The notes under the pieces were generated by a model, which made no database searches, was not told the DNA's origin, and was given only the letters and a program-made list of their open reading frames with translations. This document shows, in pieces, positions 1-9,540 of a stretch of 64,000 bases of DNA (its first letter is position 1; every line of letters begins with the position of its first letter). The translations under genes and the position numbers were made by a program. Location of the stretch: the NCBI GenBank assembly GCA_905116865.2, contig CAJHNH020000190.1, positions 93,501-157,500 on the forward strand. The letters run 5' to 3'. The DNA comes from Candidula unifasciata. Taxonomy: Eukaryota > Mollusca > Gastropoda > Stylommatophora > Geomitridae.

Positions 1-94
1 TCACATCATGAATTGCTACCTGTTGACATCGTGAGAGACATCGGTTAAAAACTTAGTATATCTGCAGAAAGTTTGACATTCAACTGTACTTTTA

Positions 95-394
95 TCCCCG
101 GGTGGGTTTCGGGATCCCATTTTGTGGGGGAGGGGGGGGGGAGTAGAATAGAATGGTATATCGCACAAAGCGACTAATTAGGAATTTTCTTCCTAAGTCG
201 AAGCGCATCTGCCTTTACGGCGAGAACTAACAGTCTGCACACATCTCTAAAACGTATGTGCACACAAAAGACAAGTTATGAAACAAGACTTCAGTACAGA
301 AGTGGAAGAACAACCATTACTTTCCCTCGAAACTTTCAGCCAGTGAAGGCGAAGAAGAAGGAAGAACAGACGCAGAAGGAGGAGGATGGGAGAA
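95..394 (+). repeat. Family G repeat, AAG-tailed
   Basis: The copy opens with a GTGGGTTTCGGGATCCC-like head and ends in a GAAGAAGAAG tail. The same body recurs about 15 times in the window in both orientations. This copy is diverged. No coding capacity and no clear pol III boxes are seen. A short non-autonomous retroposon is the best guess. Confidence 0.6.
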
Positions 395-404
395 AGAGGA
401 AAAG

Positions 405-549
405 AATTTATGTATTTCAGAAGCCTCGCCGGTGCTACAGAGCCTGTGAACTGCGCTGAGCTTCTTCGGACTCAGACTTGAGTTAGAAGAAGAACGGAGC
501 ACTTATGGGTTACACCCGTGTGTCATAGTGTTGATCCGTTGTTTAAAAT
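405..549 (+). repeat. Family C SINE, 3' part only
   Basis: Only the 3' half of the family C consensus is present (GCCTCGCCGGTGCTACAGAG through TTGATCCGTTGTTTAAAAT). The tRNA-like head is missing, as expected for a 5'-truncated retroposition. It abuts the family G tail. Confidence 0.65.
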
Positions 550-740
550 CTCACAACCTCTGTGACCGGCCATCACTTTAGAGACCTCAAATGTTTGTAA
601 ATGTGTCTGAATATTATCTATCCACGGTCTTCTTGAGTTGCCTCGTGGTCTACTCTCACTCAACACTTGTGGTACAGCTTGTGCCTCTCTTTTATCTGTC
701 GTTGTCTCTATGTGCTCTCAATCATTCAGTCTATTCGTTT

Positions 741-920
741 GCTCGGCTCGCTAGCGTAGTTGGCTAAGCCTGACTCACGATGTATGGGTGACGAACTCCT
801 TGTGGTCCGGGTTCAGAAAAGCCACACATTTCTCCCAGATTTACGGTATATATCATGGAATCAAGGCCGAAGGGTTGCGATATCCATAGTACCGAGCTAA
901 AGGGTTAAGAACTCATGTTC
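741..920 (+). repeat. Family E tRNA-derived SINE
   Basis: The head has a GTTGGCTAAGCC A-box-like stretch and the GTGGTCCGGGTTC B-box region. The body follows the family E consensus to AACTCATG. Part of the segment just after the B box is deleted compared with the copies near 40.6 kb and 61.1 kb. Confidence 0.65.
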
Positions 921-1054
921 TATTCGTCCTCATGTTGCCAGATTTTTTTCCACGAGGAATGTAAAATCAAATACAGAGGTTTTATGAGAAGCAGGGAATA
1001 AACAAATCAAGAGCTAGGAAGGAGACAAGAGGCAAGCAAAATATTGTGGCCCCA

Positions 1055-1345
1055 TTCTTCTTCTTCTTTGCGTTCACCAGCTGTAAACTCTGGTGGAAAA
1101 TTCTGGTTGTTCGTTCACTTCTGTACTGCAGTCCTGTTCCAGAACCTGAGTGTTGCATGTGCATCCGTTTGACAGATCTGACGCATTTGTGTGCAGACTG
1201 TTGGTTCCTTGCCTCTCAGGCAGATGCACTCCGACTTCGAAGGAAGCTCCCAATTATTCGACTCTTACGACATGCTTTTGGGTAGGCAGTGGGTCTATTC
1301 TTGCTTTCCCTATAACAGGGCCCTGGAACCCACACAGGGGAATAT
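1055..1345 (-). repeat. Family G repeat, near full length
   Basis: On the minus strand it begins with the CCCTGTGTGGGTTCCAGGGC head and ends in (AAGAAG)n, which appears here as TTCTTCTTCTTC at 1055. Apparent ORFs across it are not conserved between copies. Confidence 0.65.
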
Positions 1346-1578
1346 TGCCTCATTAAGAGAGGTCATTATTATAACAATCACACTTTATGGAAATGTTGAA
1401 AACATAACAGCAAAGGGTGGTCAGCGATGCAAGAGAGATCCTCATAATCATAAACCACTTCTGCCGTTACGTTGCGATCCAGTGCGGGCTGCCCACCACT
1501 GGCTATTGTCATGCCCTCAAGGCGCAGAGTGTCTTTAATGCTGTCGATCCATTATCTCGCTGTCGTCCTCATGCTTTT

Positions 1579-1917
1579 GCAGCTGATCATCTATGAAATG
1601 TAGCGTCTGTGATGGTATCTGATCTTGCAGCTGATCATCTATGAAATGTAGCGTCTGTGATGGTATCTGATCTTGCAGCTGATCATCTGTGAAATGTAGC
1701 GTCTGTGATGGTATCTGATCTTGCAGCTGATCATATATGACATGTAGCGTCTGTGATGGTATCTGATCTTGCAGCTGATCATCTATGAAATGTAGCGTCT
1801 GTGATGGTATCTGATCTTGCAGCTGATCATCTATGACATGTAGCGTCTGTGATGGTATCTGATCTTGCAGCTGATCATCTATGAAATGTAGCGTCTGTGA
1901 TGGTATCTGATCTTGCT
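1579..1917. repeat. 48-bp minisatellite, about 7 copies
   Basis: The unit runs from GCAGCTGATCATCTATGAAA to GTATCTGATCTT with few substitutions. Because 48 is a multiple of three, a minus-strand ORF stays open with a 16-residue repeat. It has no recognised protein homology and is treated as a by-product. Confidence 0.9.
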
Positions 1918-1989
1918 GCATTCTAACGAAACTCTAGCAAGCGAGCTGATAGCATCCAAAGATGGATGAGCCGCATGCTGAGAGAGTGT

Positions 1990-1991
1990 AG

Positions 1992-2032
<41 letters not shown>

Positions 2033-2175
2033 TGTGGGTGTGTGTGTGTGTGTGTGTAGGAGCTATCAAGACAGAGATAGAGAGAGTGTGTGTGTGTAGG
2101 AGCTGGCGAGAGAGACAGAGAGAGAGAGAGAGAGAGTGTATGTTTGTGTGTGTGTAGGAGCTGGCAAGACAGAGA

Positions 2176-2207
<32 letters not shown>

Positions 2208-2257
2208 AAGAGAGAGAAAGAGAGACAGAGAGAGAGAGAAAGAGAGAGAGAGAAAGG
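1990..2257. repeat. Compound (GA)n/(GT)n microsatellite
   Basis: Runs of GA are interspersed with GT tracts and three copies of a TGTAGGAGCT(GG/AT) motif spaced about 65-70 bp apart. This suggests the compound block itself was duplicated. Confidence 0.9.
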
Positions 2258-2293
2258 TTTAGAGATCCACTGCAGCTAGCCTTCATTTTGGAG

Positions 2294-3482
2294 ATTATAC
2301 CTGATTGACTAAAGTGCATTATACCTGATTGACTAAAGTGCATTATACCTGATTGACTAAAGTGCATTATACCTGATTGACTAAAGTGCATTATACCTGA
2401 TTGACTAAAGTGCATTATATCTGATAGACTAAAGTGCATTATACCTGATTGACTAAAGTGCATTATACCTGATTGACTAAAGTGCATTATATCTGATTGA
2501 CTAAAGTGCATTATATGTGATTGACTAAAGTGCCTTATATCTGATTGACTAAAGTGCATTATATCTGATTGACTAAAGTGCATTATATCTGATTGACTAA
2601 AGTGCATTATATCTGATTGACTAAAGTGCATTATATCTGATTGACTAAAGTGCATTATATCTGATTGACTAAAGTGCATTATATCTGATTGACTAAAGTG
2701 CATTATACCTGATTGACTAAAGTGCATTATACCTGATTGACTAAAGTGCATTATACCTGATTGACTAAAGTGCATTTAACCTGATTGACTAAAGTGCATT
2801 ATACCTGATTGACTAAAGTGCATTATACCTGATTGACTAAAGTGCATTATATCTCATTGACTAAAGTGCATTATACCTGATTGACTAAAGTGCATTATAT
2901 CTGATTGACTAAAGTGCATTATACCTGATTGACTAAAGTGCATTATACCTGATTGACTAAAGTGCATTATATCTGATTGACTAAAGTGCATTATATCTGA
3001 TTTACTAAAGTGCATTATACATGATTGACTAAAGTGCAATATACCTGATTGACTAAAGTGCATTATACCTGATTGACTAAAGTGCATTATACCTGATTGA
3101 CTAAAGTGCATTTTATCTGATTGACTAAAGTGCATTATACCTGATTGACTAAAGTGCATTATACCTGATTGACTAAAGTGCATTATACCTGATTGACTAA
3201 AGTGCATTATACCTGATTGACTAAAGTGCATTATACCTGATTGACTAAAGTGCATTATATCTGATTGACTAAAGTGCCTTATACTTGATTGACTTAATTA
3301 CCTGATTGAATGAAGTGCATTATACCTGATTGAAGTGCATCATACCTGATTTTTTTAAAGTGTATTATACCAGATTGACTGAAGTGCATTATACCTGATT
3401 TATTGAAGTCCATTATACCTAATTGATTAAAGTGCATTATACCTGATTGATTGAAGTGCATTATACCTGATTGATTGAAGCG
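2294..3482. repeat. 24-bp minisatellite, about 49 copies
   Basis: The unit is ATTATACCTGATTGACTAAA followed by GTGC. A C/T dimorphism (ACCTG versus ATCTG) occurs in blocks rather than at random. The distal 190 bp (after about 3293) is degenerate. Reading it as protein gives MHFSQSGI repeats, which only reflect a period divisible by three. Confidence 0.92.
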
Positions 3483-3721
3483 CTTCCTACAGAGCACGTT
3501 AATGTACCTGACCCCTGACCTCTGACCTCACTGACTATGTACTATTGTCAAGACTGTGTTAATGAAAAACACACAGTAGAGGTGTGTAGTGGGATTAGAG
3601 GAAGAATCGATTCTATGCGATGACACATCCTGCTCACAGTGGTTGGTCTAAAACTTACCTACACACGTTACATCAGTGGGTGGCGGGTGTGTTGTTTCAC
3701 AGTTAAAATGTCACAATAGAA

Positions 3722-3918
3722 CAGCGGTTCTCAACATGTGGTTTTCAACCCTTTTGTGGGTCGAACGACCCTTTCATAGGGGTCGCCAAAGACCATCGGA
3801 AAGCACATATTCACTAAAGTTATGGAGTAGCAACGAAAATAAGTATATTGTTCGGAGTCGCTACAACATAAGGAATTGTATTAAAGGGTCGCCGACTTAG
3901 GAATTTTGAGAACCATTG
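3722..3918. mobile_element. hAT-type MITE with 8-bp TSD
   Basis: The left end is CAGCGGTTCTCAACATG and the right end is TTTTGAGAACCATTG, giving imperfect inverted repeats. The 8-bp flanks are CAATAGAA (3714-3721) and CAACAGAA (3919-3926), a 7/8 TSD typical of hAT. Internal hallmarks are GGGTCGAACGACCCTTTCA, GGGGTCGCC and TATTAAAGGGTCGCC. From memory these match non-autonomous SPIN/URR1-like hAT elements of vertebrates. There is no transposase. Confidence 0.85.
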
Positions 3919-4041
3919 CAACAGAAGTAATGGGAAGCAATGGGATCGCCATGCAACGTATAGACGTGTCTGAGACAGACAGATAGATAGAGAGAGATCG
4001 TAGACAGACATGTGGATGTAGGCAGTAACGTTACAATATTC

Positions 4042-4255
4042 TCTGTGTGGATTCCGGGGTCTCTTTATGGGGGAAAGCAAGGACAGACACACAGCCTTCC
4101 CTTCGAAGTCGGAGGGCATCAGCGTGAGAGGCAAGGAACCAACAGTCTGCATACAAAAATGTCAGACTTTAAGTTCATGTACAAGACTAAAGTCCACAGG
4201 TGGACGAACAACCATGACTTTCCGCTGCAGTTTAAAGCAGGTGAAGAATAATAGA
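4042..4255 (+). repeat. Family G repeat, tail seeds GAA array
   Basis: The GTGTGGATTCCGGGGTC head is followed by the shared family G body (TTCGAAGTCGGAGGGCATC, GGACGAACAACCATGACTTT). The 3' end runs directly into the long GAA array. Confidence 0.7.
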
Positions 4256-4272
4256 AATAATAATAATAATAA

Positions 4273-4303
<31 letters not shown>

Positions 4304-4374
4304 AAGAAGAAGAAGAAGAAGAAGAAGAAGAAGAAGAAGAAGAAGAAGAAGAAGAAGAAGAAGAAGAAGAAGAA
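4256..4374 (+). repeat. (AAT)n then (GAA)n microsatellite
   Basis: About 33 uninterrupted GAA triplets are preceded by AAT triplets. The array lies exactly where family G carries its short AAG tail, so it is read as an expanded retroposon tail. Confidence 0.95.
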
Positions 4375-4714
4375 TACAATATAACACCATCACTTTATTC
4401 TGTTCTGTACTTTGAAATGTTACCATAGGCCTACTAGTAAAGAGACAATTTGAAACCCATACTCACTAGCGTAGGAGATTAAGTGAGGTTACAACAGAGA
4501 TGCACAGCTTAAGAACAGCCTTCTATGTGACAGAGATTTAAGACCGGAAAATCACGTCCTAATTTCCAGTAGATAGGAAGGTTTGCACGAAGAAGCTAAG
4601 GAATATTTTAGTGGGTTTCATAAGTTATGCCGAACTTTAAAAGTCTGTACCTCAGTAACCGTTGGGTATGAGCTGTTGAAATTTGCCATGCAGGCTGTTA
4701 ATAATAATGGCCTC

Positions 4715-4839
<125 letters not shown>

Positions 4840-5095
4840 GTAAACAAACATTTAGTTTTCAATATGCCTTATTTGCGGCCAAAAAAAATCAAATCAATTC
4901 TTGACACCGATTCAAGGCAAAAATCAGCATACTTCAGTAAAACGAGTAAGGGAGACTTTTCTTAACAGCAGACTGTCAGTGTGTCATAGATGTTTCACTT
5001 TTAGGGGTCATCTCCAGAATAAGTCTCTGTGAGTTGCGGATTTTTCTGTGAGTGGGAATGGACTATCAAAATAATCACCACAAATGGCTGCACAT

Positions 5096-7060
5096 TGATT
5101 TGATTTGATTTTATTCAAGAACCGACATCACAGCACTCGGGGAATTTCGTCCCCATCTTCAGCAGCCAGCGAAGAGTTCCGATACTAATGGTGCCAGTAG
5201 CTTTCTGATTAAACGTCCGTCTTGCCTTTCCTCTGAGCCTCGAGCTTTTGCCAGAACCTCTCTTTACCCCCAACTGCATCAATCTCACCAGACTGTGGTG
5301 ATCCATCTGCTCCTCCGAATTGTACATGCTCTCCCACAAGGCACTAACCACGTCTGCCCTATCATGTATCAGTATTCCACTAAGTTGTGCAGAGCCAGCC
5401 AGTCTGTCCGCCTGTTCATTTCCCAACACATCGGCGTGACCCGGTGAAAAAATCCAGACAATCCTCCTCACTCGTGTCCTCCGCAGCGAAGCATGCCACT
5501 CTGCACGAAGCATACCTGTTCTGATCTTCCTCAGCATGCTTTCTGAATCAGTTACAATCACGATGTGTGTGTGTGTGTCGTGTTCTCTAGCCAGCGGAAA
5601 GCTGCAGTGACCGCCTCCACCTCCATTCTTAAGCAGGATGTTGTGGTATGCTATGCTAGGCTCTCCTGCACCAAACGTCGACCATTACCTTTCGCCTCTT
5701 AACACTGAACCGTCTGTGTAGATGATCAAATCCTCCGAGCGAGCATTATCTTGAATTAATTGCTGAATTTCCACCTCTGTGGCACCTGCTGACCAGTCTC
5801 TGCATTCCCAGGTAAGCGTGATTATGAATCTACACAGGTCTGACTGCTCAGGTGGCACTTTGACCCACTCCTCTCCTCGCCTAATGTTCTCAAGGATGCA
5901 AACCTGTTTGTTTGTGTCTTCTGCCTGAGCCATCCATGACCTCCCTCTTATCCGCCGCTGACCCTTAACTGCACCCAGAGCTTCATGCAGAGGGTGGTCT
6001 GTGTCTGCAGCTACCCTGAGATATGACTTCGCCTGCAGCACCTTGTGCCTACCTGCAACCGTCGGCAAACCAAGGATGTATCGCATACACACCACTGGGG
6101 TGTCTCTGGTACAACCCAGAATGACCCGCATAGCCGCGTTCTGTATGCGCTCTAGTTTGTCCATCTGACTCTTTGAGACGGTAAGCAGTCCCAAGCCATA
6201 ATCAACCACTGACAGGATCAGGTGCTGATATAGTGTGAAAAACATTCTCTGCTCCATGTTAATTGCAGCCATAGACTTAAGTGCACTAAGTCCCTTTTGG
6301 CATCTCGTCACAACACTCTCCACATGGTCCTTAAATAACAGGCTCCTGTCAAATGTAATTCCCAGATACTTCAGTTTGCTCTCTCTGTTGACGTTTCTAC
6401 CATCTATCGTGAGACTTGGGACATTAGCTTTAACTATTCTGTTGTCCAGAGAACACGACAAAACAGACGCCTTTTCCGGGTGGACGACAGCCCTCATTTC
6501 TGTACACCACTCAGTCACTTTGTCTACTGTCGCTTGTAGCTCCCGAGCTGTTTGTTCCCTCTCTCCTCCCTGCCTATACGCAAGTATATCATCCGCAAAA
6601 AGTCAATATCCTTCCAACTCCTGGTGCTTCTAGGCTTGCAATCTTGCTCGTATACACGTTGAACAGCACATTCGAGATGGCGGATCCCTGTGGCAGTCCT
6701 GGGGCCAAAATGCATGGTTCAGAGGTCCATGAGCCAAGTCGGAGAGCAACCCGACGTGAATACAGGACAGCTGCAACCCAATTCACCAGCCATGGACTGA
6801 CCTCCTTCTCCCTCAGTGCAGTCATTAAGATGTCGTATCTCACTCTGTTATAAGCATCCTCGAGATCCAATCCTACCGCCATAGTTTCCTGTCTGTTCTG
6901 GAACCCTTCATATACGTCAAAAGCAAAAGTGGCCGCATTTGCCCAAGTGTCCTTTCCTGGCTTGTAACTTCCCAGACTACTTGCGAGAAGCTTCCCCCTT
7001 TCCAAAGATTCGTTTGCTGCACATGTGAACAGATAACCAAAAATCTCCATACGTGTATCA
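5096..7060 (-). mobile_element. RNase H-bearing LINE, 5'-truncated, frameshifted
   Basis: Read from 7060 downward, it encodes a reverse transcriptase followed by RNase H. Visible landmarks are SYKPGKDTWANAATFAFDV, then LDLEDAYNR (catalytic Asp motif A), GLPQGSAISNVLFNVY (motif B) and FADDILAYRQGGE (motif C, near 6600). RNase H shows YTDGS (about 5700), MEVEAVTAAFRW (about 5620), VTDSESM (about 5550) and GHADVLGNEQADRLAG (about 5400), so all four acidic or His positions are represented. The chain is broken. There is one extra base in an A5 run at 6597-6601, between motifs B and C, and a CA-repeat expansion near 5570 shifts RNase H. The endonuclease and ORF1 are absent. The 3' end carries short AATCA-type tail repeats. 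The architecture fits the I/Jockey-group LINEs, and similar proteins are often labelled mobile element jockey polymerase. It is inactive. Confidence 0.85.
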
Positions 7061-7497
7061 ATTACCGTATAGTCTATTTTATTACGACTAATTAAATTAT
7101 TGGTCAAAAAAAGATAATAGAAATTCACCCGTTAAAAGTAGCATCTGCACAGCTGTAAATTTTAGAATCGCAAGGACATGGGGAATCTAAGGCCATTGGC
7201 AAATATTTGTGTTGATTTCTACAAGAGTTTTCGAGACATTTGTTAAATTGCGACGGCATGAGTTTTGAAACACACTATAGTGGTCAGAAATGCCCCAGTC
7301 TGTTCCTAGCCGTTGATGTTGAACGAAGTGACTGATCGTTTTGGTAACTCTTATTAGTCGCTTTCAGTGGGAGTTCTCTCCCCGCGGCCAACTGTGTTAA
7401 CTATGCAGTCGCTCGATGGCGTTGATGTAGGTTTCAGTCTAACTCTTTTAATACCCGGTAACGTACATTAAATTTTTTGTTTGCTCTATAGATAGTA
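7061..7497. other. No gene or repeat recognised
   Basis: This is AT-rich unique-looking sequence upstream of the LINE fragment. It could include further decayed LINE sequence, but no motif supports that. Confidence 0.4.
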
Positions 7498-7523
7498 TGG
7501 GAGCCATAGTGGAGTAGATGTTT
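7498..7523 (+). repeat. Family D SINE, 5' head piece
   Basis: GGGAGCCATAGTGGAGTAG corresponds to the tRNA-like start of family D. The SINE is interrupted here by the eL43 retrocopy and resumes at 7862. Confidence 0.6.
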
Positions 7524-7851
7524 TTTTTTTTTTTTTTATTATTTAAAAAAAAAAGCTTTTTTTAAATTTCTTTCATTTCTCTTAGACGACGAATAGCACT
7601 TCTAACCTGGGCTGCTGTAGTTGTTGGGTAAACCCAAGCACCACCGGCAACAGTTTTAGAACACCTGTTACATTTCCAGATACCAACAGCTTTTCTTTTC
7701 ATGGCTTCCTTTCCGCAGAATGGACAGGTGTAGGTACTGTGTTGGGGTCACTTCCATCTTTTTGACAGTCTTTCTTAGAGAAGCACCATATCTGGTACCA
7801 TACTTTCCCACAATTCCAACCTTCTTGGTTCGCTTGGCCATTGTTTTCTCT
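7524..7851 (-). pseudogene. RPL37A: Processed pseudogene of ribosomal protein eL43 (RPL37A)
   Basis: The ATG is at 7841 and the stop TAA at 7564-7562. The span is 280 bp, one base more than the 92 codons plus stop of the normal gene. The N-terminus reads [20 protein letters not shown], a signature of eL43, the zinc-ribbon protein of the large ribosomal subunit. One extra G in the plus-strand GGGG run (7744-7747) shifts the frame at about residue 34. After it the second frame gives the C-x2-C-x14-C-x2-C zinc ribbon (CPFC ... CNRC) and ends REMKEI. The copy is intronless, has a ~10-nt 5' leader and a poly(A) tail (plus-strand T run from 7521), and is flanked by direct repeats GTAGATGTTT at 7514-7523 and 7852-7861. 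These mark LINE-mediated retroposition. The single lesion implies a young insertion. The functional gene lies elsewhere. Confidence 0.95.
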
Positions 7852-7861
7852 GTAGATGTTT

Positions 7862-8020
7862 GGTGCTCGCCTGCGGATCCGAATGTCATGGATTCAAATC
7901 TGAAAGAAGCCGGAATTTTTTTTCTCCAAAAATTATTTTAGCTCCTGGGTCGACCAAACCTTAAATGGGTAACAGGTAAAGTCATGGGAAGTTAAGGCGG
8001 CCAGTCTGATAGTGAATACA
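7862..8020 (+). repeat. Family D SINE, 3' piece
   Basis: It continues the head at 7498 with GTGCTCGCCTGCGGATCC, a B-box-like ATGGATTCAAATCTG and the body with GCTCCTGGGTCGACC. It predates the pseudogene inserted in it. Confidence 0.65.
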
Positions 8021-8151
8021 CGTAACTTACCAAGTAAAGATTGGTCTCTAAAATTTAGGTCTGTAGCACTTTACACCGAATAAACATGAAGGTGTGGAAA
8101 AGGGTCCTCTATGTACTTAAGGGTCACTACATTTTATGTTCTATAGATTGT

Positions 8152-8388
8152 TAACAGTTAGTTGCGTATCCTTAACAGGACGTTGCAGAACCAATCCTAG
8201 CATTTTTTTGCTGTTATGTTTTGTTAAGGCAAATTTACGTCTAGTACTTTTCCATTGTTTTTAGGACGGTCGGCTTGTCCAAACTACTGTCAAAACCAAT
8301 GCAAGGCGCAAGGCACGCAGCTAGGATCTAACCCGGAACTTTGGCATTACGAAGCGCGTTCGCAACGCTTAAGTCACAAACGCTTAAA
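8152..8388 (-). repeat. Family A tRNA-derived SINE with 11-bp TSD
   Basis: This is a complete copy on the minus strand. The head is at 8388 and the 3' end at GTTAGTTGCGTATCC. Exact direct repeats CTATAGATTGT lie at 8141-8151 and 8389-8399. The body is more diverged than the copies at 35.5 kb and 38.8 kb. Confidence 0.85.
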
Positions 8389-8744
8389 CTATAGATTGTA
8401 GATATAAGAAATTCGGTAGAGAAGAGTCGCTAGCGCACTTGAGGTCGTGTTTTAATGGCCGCCATCGTTGCGGGAATTTCCTGTTAATCCACTTGGGCTG
8501 AGAGGCAAAGTAAAAAAAAAAAAAAGGGGGGGGGGGGGCAACTAACAAATGTAGGCAACACGGGTAAAGGATGGCTCAACCCTTCATTCTCCAACCAGGT
8601 CCTTCTCACCACCAAAGTAAAAACTGGGTTGAGAGTCTGTAAAACGAGGCTAACGCGAAACGAGGCCGTCCGTAAAACGAACACACAGCTTCCAGAACGC
8701 AGATCCAATGGCTTAACCGGAGACCAAAATATAAGATTAAAGGT

Positions 8745-9010
8745 GCTTTATTAATATCCTACCCCAAATGACCTCACAGGACAGTCCAATATTTTAGAAG
8801 GTGGTAAGACTGGGTTACCCGTCTTTCTGGTGCTTTTAACGACCCCAAAACATGTATGACTGGCCCTAACCCCAACCCACCTACGTCCCACAAGACAGTG
8901 CAGTCTACGTCCCACGACTACATGCAGACTAGGTCCCACGACTGCATGCAGCCTATCTATCACCTCCTGAAATATTAGACTGTCCGGTGACCTTTGGATT
9001 TTTCCTGTTT
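8745..9010. repeat. Dispersed repeat, family I (tentative)
   Basis: It shares segments with 29265-29475 and weakly with 53500-53600. Examples are a GACAGTC(C/T)(A/T)ATATTT-like end, a (C)CCACCTACGT segment and GGGTTAGGGCCAG on the opposite strand. The boundaries are uncertain. Confidence 0.35.
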
Positions 9011-9360
9011 CGGGTAGGATATTAATAAACAACAGATAAAATAACAATTCTTCTGCTTTCGCCTTGAAAAGGCATCTATCCTGTGACATCAGGCTCAAAT
9101 CATTTGACTTTTCCCCACATGAAGAGGTTACCGTTAAACACATTATGAGAACCACTCTACCAGGACAGTGAGGGGATGGAAGACACACATCTAACACACT
9201 GAGTCCACAGGGGACCTGTTTTCAGCAAGTGTAGCGATCGAACAATCTGTTAACATTACCTGCCCGTCCTTTTCTACAATCTGGTTGTGCTAACAGCTTC
9301 TAAAGACGACGTGCTCAAAAAGATAGAAAATGTATAGGGACCATTTCTGTACCTTTAGGC
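9011..9360. other. No gene or repeat recognised
   Basis: Short ORFs only. Nothing identifiable. Confidence 0.4.
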
Positions 9361-9540
9361 CAGTGGTTCTCAACCTGCCTAACGCCGCGACCCTTTAATA
9401 ATCATGTTGTGACGACCCTTTAATAATCATGTTGGGACGACCCTTTATTAATCATGTTGTGACGACCCTTTAATAATCATGTTGTGACGACCCTTTAATA
9501 ATCATGTTGTGACGACCCTTTAATAATCATGTTGTGACTG
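9361..9540 (+). mobile_element. hAT MITE left end with 25-bp internal array
   Basis: CAGTGGTTCTCAACCTGCC followed by AACGCCGCGACCCTTTAATA is the terminal sequence seen in the other SPIN/URR1-like MITEs here. The next segment is repeated about six times with a 25-bp period (GACCCTTTAATAATCATGTT then GTGAC). The matching right end was not found downstream of the adjoining 20-bp array. Confidence 0.75.

Noticed and set aside
1535..2775. 128- and 298-codon minus-strand ORFs of repeated peptides
   Set aside because: Periods of 48 and 24 bp are multiples of three, so any stop-free unit gives a long ORF. No protein family is recognised.
2294..3482. Possible CRISPR-like direct repeats
   Set aside because: Units abut without unique spacers and the window is animal DNA. 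The same goes for the 31-bp and 43-bp arrays.
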